A DNA stretch of 64,000 nt from the NCBI RefSeq assembly GCF_019320115.1, contig NC_089594.1, positions 20,606,055-20,670,054 of the forward strand. The letters run 5' to 3'. The notes below the pieces were generated by a model. That model ran no database searches. It saw nothing but the letters and a program-made list of their open reading frames with translations, and was not told where the DNA came from. Position 1 is the stretch's first letter; each line of letters begins with the position of its first letter. The stretch is from Miscanthus floridulus. Taxonomy: Eukaryota > Streptophyta > Magnoliopsida > Poales > Poaceae. The translations under genes were made by a program, and so were the position numbers. Below, one piece after another: positions 1 through 11,734 of this stretch.

Positions 1-770
1 GTCATCACGTCCTGCTCCCACTGCTTCCTGATCATTTCCCGCTCGTCCGCGAGCTCTACCATGGCGGCCAACTCCTGCAGCATCGCCTGGGTTTCGCCGT
101 CTGGGTGGCCGTTTCCAAGGGCCATATAGAGCCCATTCTGAGCGTGCTGCTGCTGCTGCGCGCCCGCGGCCAGCTGCATCATCTCCTGCTCCGCGAGCAC
201 CGCCGCGGCAGCGTGCCGCGAGTTCATGTCCTGCACTCTGGCAACCTGCCCCGCGGCTACCACCTGCTGTTGCGCCACAAGGTGGTGGTGGTGCTGCTGC
301 TCGCCCGTGGCGCCGGCGAGCTGCATCATCGCTTCCAGCAGAACGGAGGTGCTGCCCTGCCCCGGCGTTCTGCCCGCAGCATCATCTCCTGCATGGCGCC
401 GTTGCCCTGTCCCAGCGTGCTGTCCCGCAGAATCGAGGTGCTGCGGCGCGGCTGCCGGGGCCTGCACCGACCTCATCGCCTCCTCCCGCGATGCCTCCGA
501 CATCTGCTGGTGCAGCTGCCCGTGCCCGCACACCTCCGGGAAGCCCGGCGGCCTGGAGCTGCGCCGCTTTGCGGCCCGCGGCATCAGCATTGTCTGCTCG
601 CTCAAGGTGGGCTCGCGGTGGCTGGTGCAGCTCCCTCCACCTGACCTCGTTGGCCTTCCGAACGCCCAGCAGCCGGGCGTCCTGCTCCCTGGCGTGCTCC
701 AGCGCGGCGTCGACCTGCGCCCGCGCCGCGGCCGCGACGTCGACCGGCTCGGACGCGCCCAGAGCCTATT
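1..770 (-). CDS. Unidentified Gln/Ala-rich coding-like segment, partial
   Basis: On the minus strand one frame stays open from about 610 to the window edge and reads as a plausible protein. It has an AMMQLAGATGEQQ stretch, a His run, Gln runs (AQQQQHAQNG) and an acidic/helical end (LADEREMIRKQWEQDVM). Upstream (about 770-620) a second frame is protein-like (ARAQVDAALEHAREQD), so a frameshift near 610 is likely. GC content is far above the flanking DNA. I do not recognise the family and no Met start is clear. The plus-strand ORFs here are compositional shadows. It could be the end of a neighbouring gene or a captured exon. Confidence 0.3.
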
Positions 771-866
771 CTTTTTCTATACATGCTGAAAGTGTTTGTT
801 TTGGATATCAGTATTGATCTGTGCAAAAGGAACAGATAAAAAGGATAAAATGTGCTATGATTCTAA

Positions 867-1069
867 TGAATGGACTTGGCTGAACAGACTAATAAATAGA
901 AAGTCTATTTGCTGAATCCAATTATGGAGAGTTTTCTGTATTGCAAAAAGAAATGCTGTATTCAAAATGGATAACATGTACTTCGATTAATTTTGATTAG
1001 TGGACTAGCTGAACACACTAATTAGAAGGTCTGTTTGCTGGCTCCAGTCATGGAGTTTTCTGCATTGCA
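867..1069. repeat. Diverged two-copy tandem repeat
   Basis: About 78 bp at 867-945 recur at 997-1069. Shared landmarks are a TGGACT-GCTGAACA block, a run like AGTCTATTTGCTG, and TTTTCTGNATTGCA. The copies differ by many substitutions and small indels. No coding signal is seen between about 780 and 1750, and I could not find the missing last kelch blades of the neighbouring pseudogene there. Confidence 0.6.
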
Positions 1070-1752
1070 CTGCCAAAGACATGACGTGTTTATGCAAAAT
1101 GCAGGATATGTTGACAAACTTGTAGGATGAATCGTGGCTCAATTTTACTTGCTACTAAGCAAGCCGTGTGGTGGTTAGTACAATATATAGAGGTGCTCTT
1201 TGTTTAAGTACTAAGCTAACTGCAGTTATTTATTTCCTGTGATAATATGCTTTTCTTAGGAGTGTGCCATTCCACATTTTGTCAGTTTATACATGACGTG
1301 TACCGTGAAATTGTGAATATGCTATCATGCACGGATAGTTGTGAATGCAATTTGAAATGAAGATTCATTCTCATATGTGCAGAATACATTAATGGTAAAT
1401 CTTTGTGGCCTATTGCTGTTGTTGATCCGTTTGTGACAATCTTTTTCATTGTGCATACTCTAGCTTTATTCGTAATGTTATTCAGTTCGTTCAGGTTCCA
1501 TATGATGTTGTCAATAGGAACCTATAGCTGTGTTGATTTGACAAATGTCACCAGATGGAATTTTAGCACCCCAGTATCATGCATTCTTATGTGTACTGTA
1601 AGGACTTACATCATTCATTGTGATGATTGGCTTTTCTAGATACATAGCATCCAGATTATAAGACGTTTTGGCTTTTCTAGATACATAGCTCTTGCTATAC
1701 ATTTAGATATACATAGCTTTTCAACATAAAAAGAAAGAGTTATGTGACTTAC

Positions 1753-3073
1753 ATCTTCTCATTAAGCACTGTAAGTGTATGACAGCCCCTTTCCTGCACT
1801 CATCTTTGGCAGCATTTTCCAGTTAGGCTCCCGAGGATCAAGTCTTTCAGCACAGCTGACAATACATATCACAAAGTTAGCACAAGAGTTTTCTTGTGTT
1901 CCTCTTACTTCAAATATCACTGCCATTATAGCAATAGATAATAGGCTAATGAACATTTATGAAATAATTCAGTTTTAGCCTGTTCGCTTGCTCGTATCTG
2001 GCTTATAAGTCATGGTTTATCAGCTAACGAACAGTATTTTTCTCTCACACCAAACCAGCCAACAGTACTTTCAGCCATGGCTTATAAGCCAAACCAGCCC
2101 AAACGAACAGGACCATTGAAGGCACCAACAGCATTAATCACACCATTTAGTGCTACACCAGCTAGAGCAAAGCGCTGAAAAACAGTGTGACAAGCTAAAG
2201 AGTTTATCATATTATGTGGAGATTTGTGTTAGAAGCAAATATTTCCCCCAAAAAAGGACAGTACATGAAATTGAAATGGAACCAGGATCTGTTTTGCTTC
2301 ACTGCACAATTACACAGTTTTCCATGAATAAATGGTTATTATTTTCCCAGTTGTTTGTGTCTTGGGCAAATTCATGCACGTTCTACTAAGTGCTTCAGTA
2401 ATGTATGAGAAGAAAAGCTTCCAGATTCTAGAACAGATGAATGGTAGAAATTGATACCTTTTTCAGCATGGGCTGATTCTTTATCCACTTTCCATGCGCA
2501 GGATCAAACATCTCAACATTAGAGAAACACACGGTTCCATCTCCACCACCAAATGCATAGATTCTCCCATTGACACTAACCCCAGCAAGGCTCCCCTTGT
2601 CACGAGTCAACAATGGGCATGCGGACCAATCATCATGGCTTCGATTATAACAGTCAACTTCATCCAAAAGATAAATGCAGAATCAGGAGTTTAGGATAGC
2701 AATTGCAATATGAGAGCTCAAGAGGGAACTAAACTTAGAAGCCAAGTAGTGCAACAATTATCTTGCCCTCTAGTGCAACAATTGACTCGTATGACTCCCC
2801 AACAGACATTGGTTTGAGGGGTGTTAGTACGTCCAACGAAGGGGGAAAAGAGTCCAGTGATGGCAAAAATGAGAAGCCATCAAAACCACCAACTAGATAA
2901 ATGACATCTTCTGAACCCAAACATTGTTCTACAAATTGGTTAAGTGAATCATCTAGGGTCAAAGGATCTATTATAGAATTCAATGTCTTAACTGTTCCCT
3001 TTAGTTCAACAATTCTTTTCAGTAACCTCTCCTTCACCCCTTGTAAATGTTTGACTTCTTTGTTGGACCAAGC
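1753..3073 (-). pseudogene. DCD-kelch exons 6-9 (kelch blades)
   Basis: Exon 6 (3073-2745) begins AWSNKEVKHLQG and carries FVEQCLGSEDVIYLVGGFDGF. It ends in a micro-duplication (IVALEGKI followed by IVAL), after which the expected GGGDG turn is missing. Exon 7 (about 2671-2458) has the blade EVDCYNRSHDDW...YAFGGGDG and a GT donor at 2457. Exon 8 (2174-2113) starts RFALAGVALNG and is cut by a MITE. Exon 9 (1855-1753) has CAERLDPREPNWKMLPKMSAGKG, then a 1-nt shift before CHTLTVLNEKM, and a GTAAGT donor. The remaining blades were not found downstream. Confidence 0.75.
1979..2112. mobile_element. MITE with CCTGTTCG termini
   Basis: A ~133-bp unit bounded by inverted ends CCTGTTCG and CGAACAGG, with internal inverted GGCTTATAAG / GGCTTATAAGCC stretches. 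This is a common grass MITE type. It sits directly at the broken end of the RFALAG kelch exon, so its insertion removed the exon's 3' end and donor or coincided with their loss. No target duplication is obvious. A related unit lies at 36848-36948. Confidence 0.7.
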
Positions 3074-3663
3074 CTGCATTTTGAACATAAATTATATTTA
3101 ACCACCAAAACTTTTTTGCCAGGAAATGAGATGTTTTTCCTAGACTTTCCTTTTCTCTACTTCCATATTGAAAGAGTGGACTACAGAGGTTGAACAATCA
3201 ATCATAGAGGATCCTAGCTGAAAGATTGATTAGAAACTAAGCAGGTGCGAGACTGATTTAGATGCATAATGGAAAAATCTTTTGATTTCATCCTGCCTTA
3301 CTTCTTCCATTTCTTTAGGTAGCCGTGAACCAAAAACACTGCAAGCATCTTATGGATTCTCCCTGTTAGTGCCACATAACGAATTTAGCCATTCTAGAGT
3401 GCAAAATTTAGCTATTCCAATCATACACACATGCAGTCTAGTATCAGTATAATAATATACAAAGATTTACTCAGTATAATGTCGCTTGCTTTATTCTCTT
3501 GGTTCCTAAATTGTCATGCTAAGTTATCAACACATCTATTCATAGTACATTTTTTTTTTGCATATAACATTTCCATAAATTTAAGAAGAGACCTGCTTCT
3601 TCTCCATCACCTCTGTATAACAGATGCAAGGCTTTTCATGAGGTTATAGCATAAAGAAGAGAC

Positions 3664-4031
3664 CTGCTTCTTCTCCATCACCTCTGTTCGTCCAGATAAC
3701 TCTTTAGCTACATCAATCAGCTGCACAAACAAAACTTTGTGAGAAATTTTGCAATAGATAGACAACAACTAAGCATGTTAGCTAGACTGAATGAACTGAA
3801 GCACAAACCAAGGATGATAAGATGGGATGCAGATATCAGCTGAGTTCAAAGTTATAACCTCAGCTTCTGTGCATGATTCGGAGTCCAATAACTGCACCAG
3901 CAAACAATGCCCCAAGGACAGCTTATAAACTTCAGAATCGAAGGTTTCTGGCAAATTAGAGTTCCCATCCAGAATTGTACATTTGACCTCTTGGGCATAC
4001 TTGCAGCTATATGCATCATAATCTTCAGTTT
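3664..4031 (-). pseudogene. DCD-kelch linker exons 4 and 5
   Basis: The first piece (about 4031-3859) reads EDYDAYSCKYAQEV...LDSESCTEAE and ends at a GT donor (3858-3857). It abuts the poly-A end of the minus-strand LINE at 4032. The second piece (3720-3664) has a clean AG acceptor and GT donor and encodes LIDVAKELSGRTEVMEKKQ, a short coiled-coil typical of the region before the kelch blades. A 32-bp stretch of this second exon and its donor is repeated at 3585-3616. Confidence 0.6.
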
Positions 4032-4650
4032 CAGTTTTTTTTTCTCGAACACGCAGGAGAGCTGCATATCATTTCATTAAAAAGAGAAGAAAGAGTCATA
4101 CAAAGACCCGAACACACACACACACACGCACCTCCTAAAAACTTGATAAACTGATCACCTGAAAATTTTTAAAAGAAATGACCGAACCAAAACAAACAGC
4201 CCTAAGAGACCCCCCTGGCAGTGAGGAGGGAGAGGCCCTTCGCTCCTGCCAAACACCATGACTCGGCTTCTTCCTTTGCAAGGAGCAGCGCCGTGTCCAG
4301 TCTAGGGGTGGCTCCATTGAAAACACAATCATTTCTATGCCTCCAAATGGTCCATGCACCAAGCGTGATGAGGGTGTTCAACCCTTTCCTTCTGTCACCG
4401 TCTACAGCAGCTTCTGCTTTCATCCACCAGTCCTCCCAAGAGAGTTCTGTTGCTTGTGGGGTGAGCATAGAGAGTCCAACACGATGCAAAAGAGAATACC
4501 AAATTGTCTTGCAAACACACGGCCAATGAGAAGGTGCTGAATGTCCTCATCTTCTTGGTCACACAATGGGCATTTGCTTGGATGGGGAAGGCCGTGCCGG
4601 GCTTCAGTTTCGCATTGGCATAAAAATCAGAATGCCACTGCTGACCAGGA
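4032..4650 (-). mobile_element. 5'-truncated LINE fragment (zf-RVT end)
   Basis: The minus strand encodes the C-terminal zinc-binding region of a plant non-LTR reverse transcriptase: ARHGLPHPSKCPLCDQ, DIQHLL, LITLGAWTIWRHRNDCVFN, ending at a stop near 4202. A 3' UTR and an A-tail follow, seen as T9 on the plus strand at about 4032-4040. Only the last ~600 bp of the element are present, as expected from incomplete target-primed reverse transcription. It lies inside the DCD-kelch gene in the sense orientation of that gene. Confidence 0.85.
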
Positions 4651-4674
4651 AAAAGTCATGCGCCCTTGTAACAC

Positions 4675-5474
4675 CTGATCAAAGCTCAACATTTTTCCCT
4701 GCTTATCGAGGTACTGTTGTTGTTGCACTAGAACCACCCTATCTGATAGTGCATAGTACTCCCTCTCTGGTGATGTGTATTGACAATCCAGTTCATAGAA
4801 ACCACCTAAAGATTCATTACGTGATCTTACATGTTCCGCATCCACATTTCTTGTCCCAACTTCCTCAAATTTGTTCTTCTTCACTATGTCCGCATATGAC
4901 TTCACAACCTTTTCTGATTTGAGGTTATCGTTCCCTTCACACTCTGGTGCCCATCCAGGTGACAGCACTAACTCTTTCCCATGCTTGTCAGCTGGTGCTG
5001 CGGCAGGGGGCATCCAAAAATTGTTGGGAAGAGAAGGGGGAGGAGTAAACATATCCATCAAACACGTGTTTGAGCATGATCCAATTCAAACTTGAAAAAA
5101 TGAGGCTTCGGGCCAGGGACACCGGGTATGTTCTGGTAGTAATTGGCTACAATAGCATTCCTGAACTGATTATCTGCTAACAGAAAACACCACCCCCTTA
5201 TCCACATTGCAACCCTAAACAAATAAAAGGGCATGAATATAGAAGGCATTTTACTGAGAGTGAAAAAGAAGATGACATTCAAAGCACAGACACCAGGGAT
5301 TGTACCTGGGCAGGATAGCTTGTTTTGCCCTTGCTATCATGTGACCATGCATTTGATTCAGGACAGAACCTGCCATTCCCTGCAGCTTCGTAAATACCAT
5401 ACAATCCGCGATCATCATAATTGAAGAGGAAGAAAGGTAGTCCTTCCTTACTGTTTCGTACATATGAAGTAACA
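4675..5474 (-). pseudogene. DCD-kelch exons 2b and 3 (DCD C-terminal half and linker)
   Basis: Exon 2 resumes after the LINE at about 5474 with TSYVRNSKEGLPFFLFNYDD...GKTSYPAQ and ends at 5306 before a GT donor. Exon 3 (5214-4675) carries NQFRNAIVANYYQN...FELDHAQTR, then a linker with FWMPPAA, KSYADIVKKNKFEE and QQQQYLDKQGK, and a donor at 4674. Two defects are visible. The only AG before exon 3 leaves the VAMW reading frame one base out of phase. The frames of FELDHAQTR and MDMFTPP differ by one base near 5062, consistent with loss of a T. Confidence 0.75.
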
Positions 5475-5483
5475 GGGCAAGAA

Positions 5484-7759
5484 GAGGAAGAGGAAGGATC
5501 CATCAGTGAAGTTGGAGTGTTCTATATGCACAGAGGAGCACTACACCAACAAATGTCCAATGCTGTGAGGCCCCAAACTATCGGTCGCTTTCTGTGGCGC
5601 CGCTGAGGATGGGATGGGTTTCTTCCAAATTCAGGCTGCAAGGAACAATCACATTGTGGACACTATTCAGTCGTCAGCTGCAGCCTTCATCACTGTTGAA
5701 GCGGGAGAAGTTTCTGCTCAGCTACTTCAGGCTGAACTGGTGAGGATTATCCCAGTTCGTTGGGTATGGGAGGTGCAGCAGCTAGAGGCAAAATCTTTTG
5801 TTGTCCCATTTCCAAGCAAGGAAGAACTTGATCGCATGATAGCAATTGGTACCTTCACCATAAAGAACAAGGAAGGCACTATCGCATTTGCTGAGTATGT
5901 GGATGATGTCCAACCCATTAAAATACTGGACCAAGTATGGGTGACAGTCACTAAGGTGCCCAGGGTACTTCTTTCTTTTCTTCCACTGTGGGCAGTAGGG
6001 ACCATTATTGGGGCTACACAAAAGGTGGATATGATACACCTTCGGGCGACTGGTCAGGTTCGTATCCGAGTGGCTGTTTATGATGTTAAAAAGATCCCAA
6101 AGTTTGCTGATGTGTGTGCTGGCACTGGCATTTACCGCCTGTATTTTAAGGCCGATGAAGCTGTACAGATTGATCCAGTTGATCCGACGGATGATGATCT
6201 GTTGGGAGATAGTGATAAGGAGCCGGAAGGGAGCGACCGTGAGATGGAAGATGCGGAAGCTCATAATCCCCAACACCCCCAGAATAATACAAAAGCTTCT
6301 GACAAATCTTCAGCACCTCCACAGAATTTGCCCCCTCAGAAGCAAGCTGCTTTGGTAGAAGAGGCCCTGGATCTAACATGCACGTAGCTCATTAATGAGA
6401 TCAGTATCAGAGTCATGCTAGAGTCAGAAGACAGTGATATGAGGAAGACTTATTCTCCTCTGACAGCTGAAGAATTGACTGATTATAATAAGCTTGTTGA
6501 TTCACCTAACAAAATCAACCCTTCTTCTGTTTTTTTGTCATCGCCGACGACGTCGACTGATCATGCTGAGTTGGGGGGCTCTACATCGCCTACTGCCCCC
6601 CTTCTCGCGCTGGAGTGCGGCGTGGCCGCACCGACCTTGGGTACCTCACTACCGGGCTATCCTAGCCCGACGGTGGATCCACTGGCCACGGAGCTCTCTA
6701 CCACCACGATGGACGAGGCTGTTGGGGGGGTGGGAGTGGGGTGTGCTTCATCAACCGAACCCATATGCCTCCTCCCCTACACTACCTCACCACCTTCGGA
6801 GCTGCCAGTGGCCGCGCAGGGTGATGGTGAGGGCAGTGATGCCACCCTCAGCCACTCCCCCGTGCCGGCCATTGCTGAGGACCACGACGACATCATGGGT
6901 GGCGAGGCCCTGTGCCGCCCAGGCAGCCCGCACGTGTCTCCCTTGTCTACAGTGGGAGACCTTGAGGTTGACGCAGTGGCACTTCCTGGCTCGGGGGGTC
7001 CATCACCGGCACCTACCCCCCCAAGCTGGCATAGATCTCCTCCCAGCGGGATCTGAGGACGCTGGATCCCTACCACAGGCCGCACCGGCCTCACTGACGC
7101 CCTTGGTCGGGGCAGTGGAGATGCATGCGGTTGGCAACCTCATCTCGTCATCAACTGAAGAGCAAGCCGCACCACTTGTGACGCCGACTGCGACCTATAC
7201 AGAGGAGGTGACCATATCCATGGACACTACTACCCTGGCAGTGGGAGAGATGGCACCTGCAGTTACGGCAGCGCCCATCAAAGCGCCGCGTCGAAGCTCC
7301 AGGAATGCGGCAACGACGGACGTCCATACACTACACAAGGCTGAACGGCTGGCAACTAAGAAGAACCTTGAATTCCCAGGTAACTCTTTCACTAGCTTTC
7401 CAGATTCCAAAGTCCTTTCAAACCTAGGTAGGGTAGGCATCAACCTAGGTACCTCAGATGTAGTTACAATAAAAAACTTAGAGGTAGACAGGTTAGTTTT
7501 ATGTGCTAATACAAAGAAAGGTTCTGCTAAATCTAAACTCTCCAATCTTGAGAGTGATGATGAGCGGGATGACCAAATTGATGCAATTCTCAGCCACGCC
7601 TGTGGAAATCTAAATGAGAATTTGCTGGAGGAGGAGAATGATCAAATCATAGATCTCTCTCCACTCCGACGGAAGAAAAAATATAATAATGCCAAGAATA
7701 CAGTTAATGGCAAACTTCCCAAAAAGCCAAAGACCCCCTCAAAAATTATTATAAAATGA
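5484..7759 (+). pseudogene. LINE ORF1 (RNA-binding, zinc knuckle), broken
   Basis: The frame starts with a basic stretch (KKRKRK) and a zinc knuckle CSICTEEHYTNKC (CX2CX3HX4C). A TGA follows at 5566-5568 where a CGA is plausible, then a ~250-residue region (GMGFFQIQAARNNH...) typical of plant LINE ORF1. A second in-frame stop is TAG at 6385-6387. Near 7010-7040 the reading frame shifts by one, and the acidic/basic C-terminus (DLSPLRRKKKYNN...KIIIK) ends at TGA 7757-7759. ORF1 coats LINE RNA and acts as a chaperone. The N-terminal part is missing because of 5' truncation. Confidence 0.8.
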
Positions 7760-10700
7760 AGGGTGTTTTCTGGAATAGCAGAGGTCTTGGAGACTTGGCT
7801 AAGCACAGGTTTTTGGCTGAATTAGTGAAGGAAGAGCAAATTAATTTTATTGCTCTATCCGAAACAGGACGGGACTCGTTCCCAGATCATGTTCTCAAAA
7901 ATCTTTGTGGGGGACATGATTTTCTTTGGCACACCATGGCACCCCACGGTAGGTCTGGGGGCATCCTTCTAGGTGTGGACTTGAATGTTTTGACATTAGA
8001 GCCATTGCTGAGGGAGATTTTTATGTAAAATTCACCCTAAGAGTCAAATCAAATGACTTCAAATTTGTGCTATATACGGTATATGGACCAGCACAACTAC
8101 AGAATAAGAGTGCTTTCTTAGTAGAACTCGCCAACACGTGCTCCAAAGAAACCCTTCCATATATGTTAGGAGGAGATTTCAACATAATGAGAGGCCCAGA
8201 AGATAAAAGTTCTGGGGACTTTGACCCTAAATGGCCAAATCTTTTTAATGCTATTATTGAATCTCTAGATCTTAAGGAGATTACAATGGTAGGCCGTCAA
8301 TACACATGGGCGGGGCCAGGGGATAATCCAACCTTTGAGAAGTTAGATAGAGTTCTCATTAGCACGGAATGGGAAATCATGTTCCCATTGACAACAGTAG
8401 AACCTAGGGATAGGAATATCTCTGACCATACTCCCCTATTTCTTAACACAGGTGCTTCAACCCACCAGACCCACAATCGTCCTTTCAAATTTGAGAGGGG
8501 ATGGTTGATACGAGATGGATTTTATGATATGGTTGCAAATATCTGGCAATCTCCATGCTCTGGGTCAACCCCCCTTGAACGTTGGCAGTCGATCCACAGA
8601 CTCCAACAATATCTAAGGGGCTGGGCAAAACACACTGCAGGGTCATATCGAAAAGAAAAAAAGACTCTGCTAGCTCTTTTAGAGAATCTTGATAAGAAAG
8701 CTGAGATCTCTCCCTTATCTGATCAAGAGATTAATCTGAAGCATTATCTAAAAGAACGTTTAGTTAACCTTCTGAGAGAGGAGGAACTAAAATGGTATGA
8801 GAGAGCCAAAGTTAAAACCCTCTTGGAAGGGGATGCTAACACTCGGTTCTTTCATCTAGTTGCCAACAGGAAACATCGCAAGCAACATATCTATAAACTT
8901 GAAAATGATCAAGGTGTTGTGATCGGTGATGATCATCTCAAAAGTCATATTACGACTTATTATAAAGAACTCTTTGGCCAGCCAGAGAATTTCGATATCT
9001 CCCTTAGGGAAGACCAAAACCTGGATATTCCACAGGTATCACCGGAGGAAAACGACATCCTCATCAGCCCGTTCACTGAATCTGAAGTGAGGGAGGCGGT
9101 CTTCCAGATGGAGCGTAATAAAGCTCCAGGGCCGGATGGTTTTCCTGCGGAATTCTATCAGGTGTTTTGGGGAGTGATCAAGGATGATCTTCTACCCTTA
9201 TTTGCTGAGCTGCATAGGGAGGCTCTTGATCTCTACAGTCTTAATTTTGGTATTATTACCTTAATCCCAAAAGTGAATAATGCCATAAAAATTCAGCAAT
9301 ACAGGCCAATTTGTGTTCTTAACGTGAGTTTTAAAATATTCACTAAAGTGGGCACAAATAGGCTTAATATGGTAGCTAAAACTGTGGTGAGACCAACGCA
9401 GACTGCCTTTATGACAGGTAGGAACATAATGGAAGGGGTCGTTATCTTACACGAAACCATCCATGAACTTCACACCAAAAAGAGAGACGGTGTCATTTTC
9501 AAGATTGACTTGGAAAAGGCATACGACAAAGTGAAGTGGCCTTTCCTACAACAAACGCTACAAATGAAAGGTTTCTCCCCCAAATGGTGTCGATGGGTTG
9601 AAACTATGGTCACCAGAGGAAGTGTGGGAATCAAGGTCAATGATGATGTAGGACCCTATTTCCAGACCAAACGTGGACTCAGATAGGGAGATCCAATGTC
9701 ACCAATCTTATTCAACATCGTTGCAGATATGCTAGCTCTACTTATTAACAGAGCAAAAGCCGATGGTCAGATAAGAGGTGTCGTCCCCCACCTTATAGAC
9801 GATGGTCTGTCCATATTACAATATGCAGATGACACCATTATCTTTATTGATCATGACCCAGAACAAGCACGGAATCTGAAACTGTTGCTTTGCGCTTTTG
9901 AACAGCTATCTGGGCTGAAGATCAACTTCCACAAGAGCGAAGTCTTCTGCTATGGTGCAGCTAAAGAGATGGAATCCTTTTATACTAGTCTCTTTGGATG
10001 CAATGCAGGGGAATATCCCTTCAGATATCTAGGGATCCCAATGCACCATAGACAACTCCTGAATTCTGAATGGAGAAAGGTGGAAGATCGTTTCGAACAG
10101 AAACTCTCTTGTTGGAAAGCGAAATACATGTCATATGGGGGTAGACTAGTTCTGCTTAATTCAGTCTTAAGCAGCCTACCTATGTTTATGATGTCCTTCT
10201 TTGAAATCCCTAAGGGGGTCATTAAAAACCTGGATCATTATAGATCAAGGTTTTTTTGGCAAGGCTACTCAGATAAACATAGATATCGTCTTGCCAGATG
10301 GGACATCCTTTGCCGTCCTAAGGACCAAGGAGGATTAGGTATCCTAAATTTACAATTGCAAAATAAATGTCTTCTAGCCAAATGGCTGGTTAATCTGCTA
10401 AACTCAGAAGGCATATGGCAATCTCTTTTACGGAATAAATACTTAAGCTCCAAGAGCCTAACTCAGGTGGCAGCCAAACCCAATGACTCTCATTTCTGGA
10501 GAGGACTCATGCATATCAAAGATGAGGTGCTGGCTAATGGTTCATTCGATATTAAAGATGGAACCAACACTAGGTTTTGGGACGACACATGGGTAGGAGA
10601 TAAGCCTCTGAAATTTAAATATCCATCCTTATATAATATAGTGCGGGATCCTCACGCAACAGTCTCAAAAGTGATGACTACTAACCCACTAAACATCTCT

Positions 10701-11420
10701 TTTAGAAGGGCTCTGGTGGATAATAAACTTGCAGAATGGCTTAGTTTAGTAGCACGGATCTCAAATGTCGAATTGGTGGAAGGTTCAGATTACTTCAGAT
10801 GGAGTTTAACCAAATCTGGGTTATTCTCTGTCCGCTCTATGTATCTCTATCTTATAGATACACAAACACATTTTCGTCATAGGAAGATCCGGAAGATAAA
10901 AATTCCTCTAAAAATTAAAATCTTTCTTTGGTTCTTGCAAAGGGGTGTCGTCTTAACCAAAGACAACCTCGCTAGGAAAAATTGGAAGGGGAGTCAGAAG
11001 TGCATCTGCTGTAATGGGAATAAAACTATCCAACACTTGTTCCTAGACTGTCCTCTTACCAAAATGATATGGAGGATTATCTTTTTTGCTACTAGTCTGA
11101 CCCAACCAAGATCAATCAGCCACATGTTTGGTAATTGGCTAACTAATCAAAATAAAAGGATTAGAAATTTGATTTGGGTGGGGGTGGCTGCCATGTTTTG
11201 GGCTATTTGGAGATGCCGTAATGATGTTGTTTTTAATCAAATGAGATCTAACTCTATGATGTAGGTAATTTCCAGAGGAGCGTACTGGTTACGCTCTTGG
11301 GCCCAGCTGCAGCGTGATGAGATAGCCAAGGACGCGCTCTCTACGATGAGCAAGAAATTAGAAATAATTGCTTTAGAGATATCCAATAAAGGATGGAAAC
11401 ATTTATACTTTTTGAATTAG
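7756..11420 (+). pseudogene. LINE ORF2 (endonuclease-reverse transcriptase), broken
   Basis: ORF2 begins at ATG 7756, whose bases overlap the ORF1 stop (ATGA). Order: APE-type endonuclease (WNSRGLG; GGDFNIM; SDHTPL), reverse transcriptase (NKAPGPDGFPAEFY; KIDLEKAYDKV; YADDT), then zf-RVT (KIFLWFL...CICCNGNKTIQHLFLDC). A 1-nt deletion near 8010 shifts the frame after VDLNVLTLE. TAG at 9684-9686 replaces the Gln of the GLRQGDP motif. TAG at 11262-11264 precedes a tail that runs to 11420. The enzyme would nick target DNA and copy its own RNA there. This copy is dead. Confidence 0.9.
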
Positions 11421-11734
11421 CGTCCGGGTCGATCTATAAGACTGGCTCTCTCTTTTTCCTCCAAAACTTTGTAATAATGGGCTGTGTACATCTATGGACG
11501 TAGATGCCGGATATTGTTTTATCCATTATCTAAAAAAAATGTGCTCTTGGCAAGCCTGAAACATGCCACAAATGGTAACTAAGTCAGTGGATCACTCAAC
11601 AAGTTGAAATGCTTTGGGAGGCATGGAATGATATACCCCCCTCACATGAAAAAACAAATGCATTAAAGGGGTAGCCCAGTTTTGTAAATACAAAGCTTAG
11701 AGAAGAGTTGTAATAAAGAGAATCAAGAGCATAC

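Larger units (their letters stand above)
5478..11540 (+). mobile_element. LINE (L1-type), 5'-truncated, 6.1 kb
   Basis: This non-LTR retrotransposon holds an ORF1 with a zinc knuckle and an ORF2 with endonuclease, reverse transcriptase and zf-RVT regions. A short 3' UTR ends in A8 at 11532-11539. Its 5' end begins inside ORF1, just ahead of the zinc knuckle, so it is 5'-truncated. It inserted antisense into a DCD exon of the minus-strand DCD-kelch gene: the residues GLPRA lie to the right of the junction and SYVRN to the left. The flanks share only GGCAAG, so no convincing target duplication can be claimed. Several stops and two frameshifts make it non-autonomous now. Confidence 0.9.

Noticed and set aside
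105..817. Long plus-strand ORFs rich in Leu/Arg/Cys
   Set aside because: They are antisense shadows of the GC-rich minus-strand frame; composition only, no domain.
5460..5490. Target duplication for the 6-kb LINE (GGCAAG shared with 11549-11554)
   Set aside because: Only six bases match and they are not placed consistently with the exon reconstruction; could be chance.
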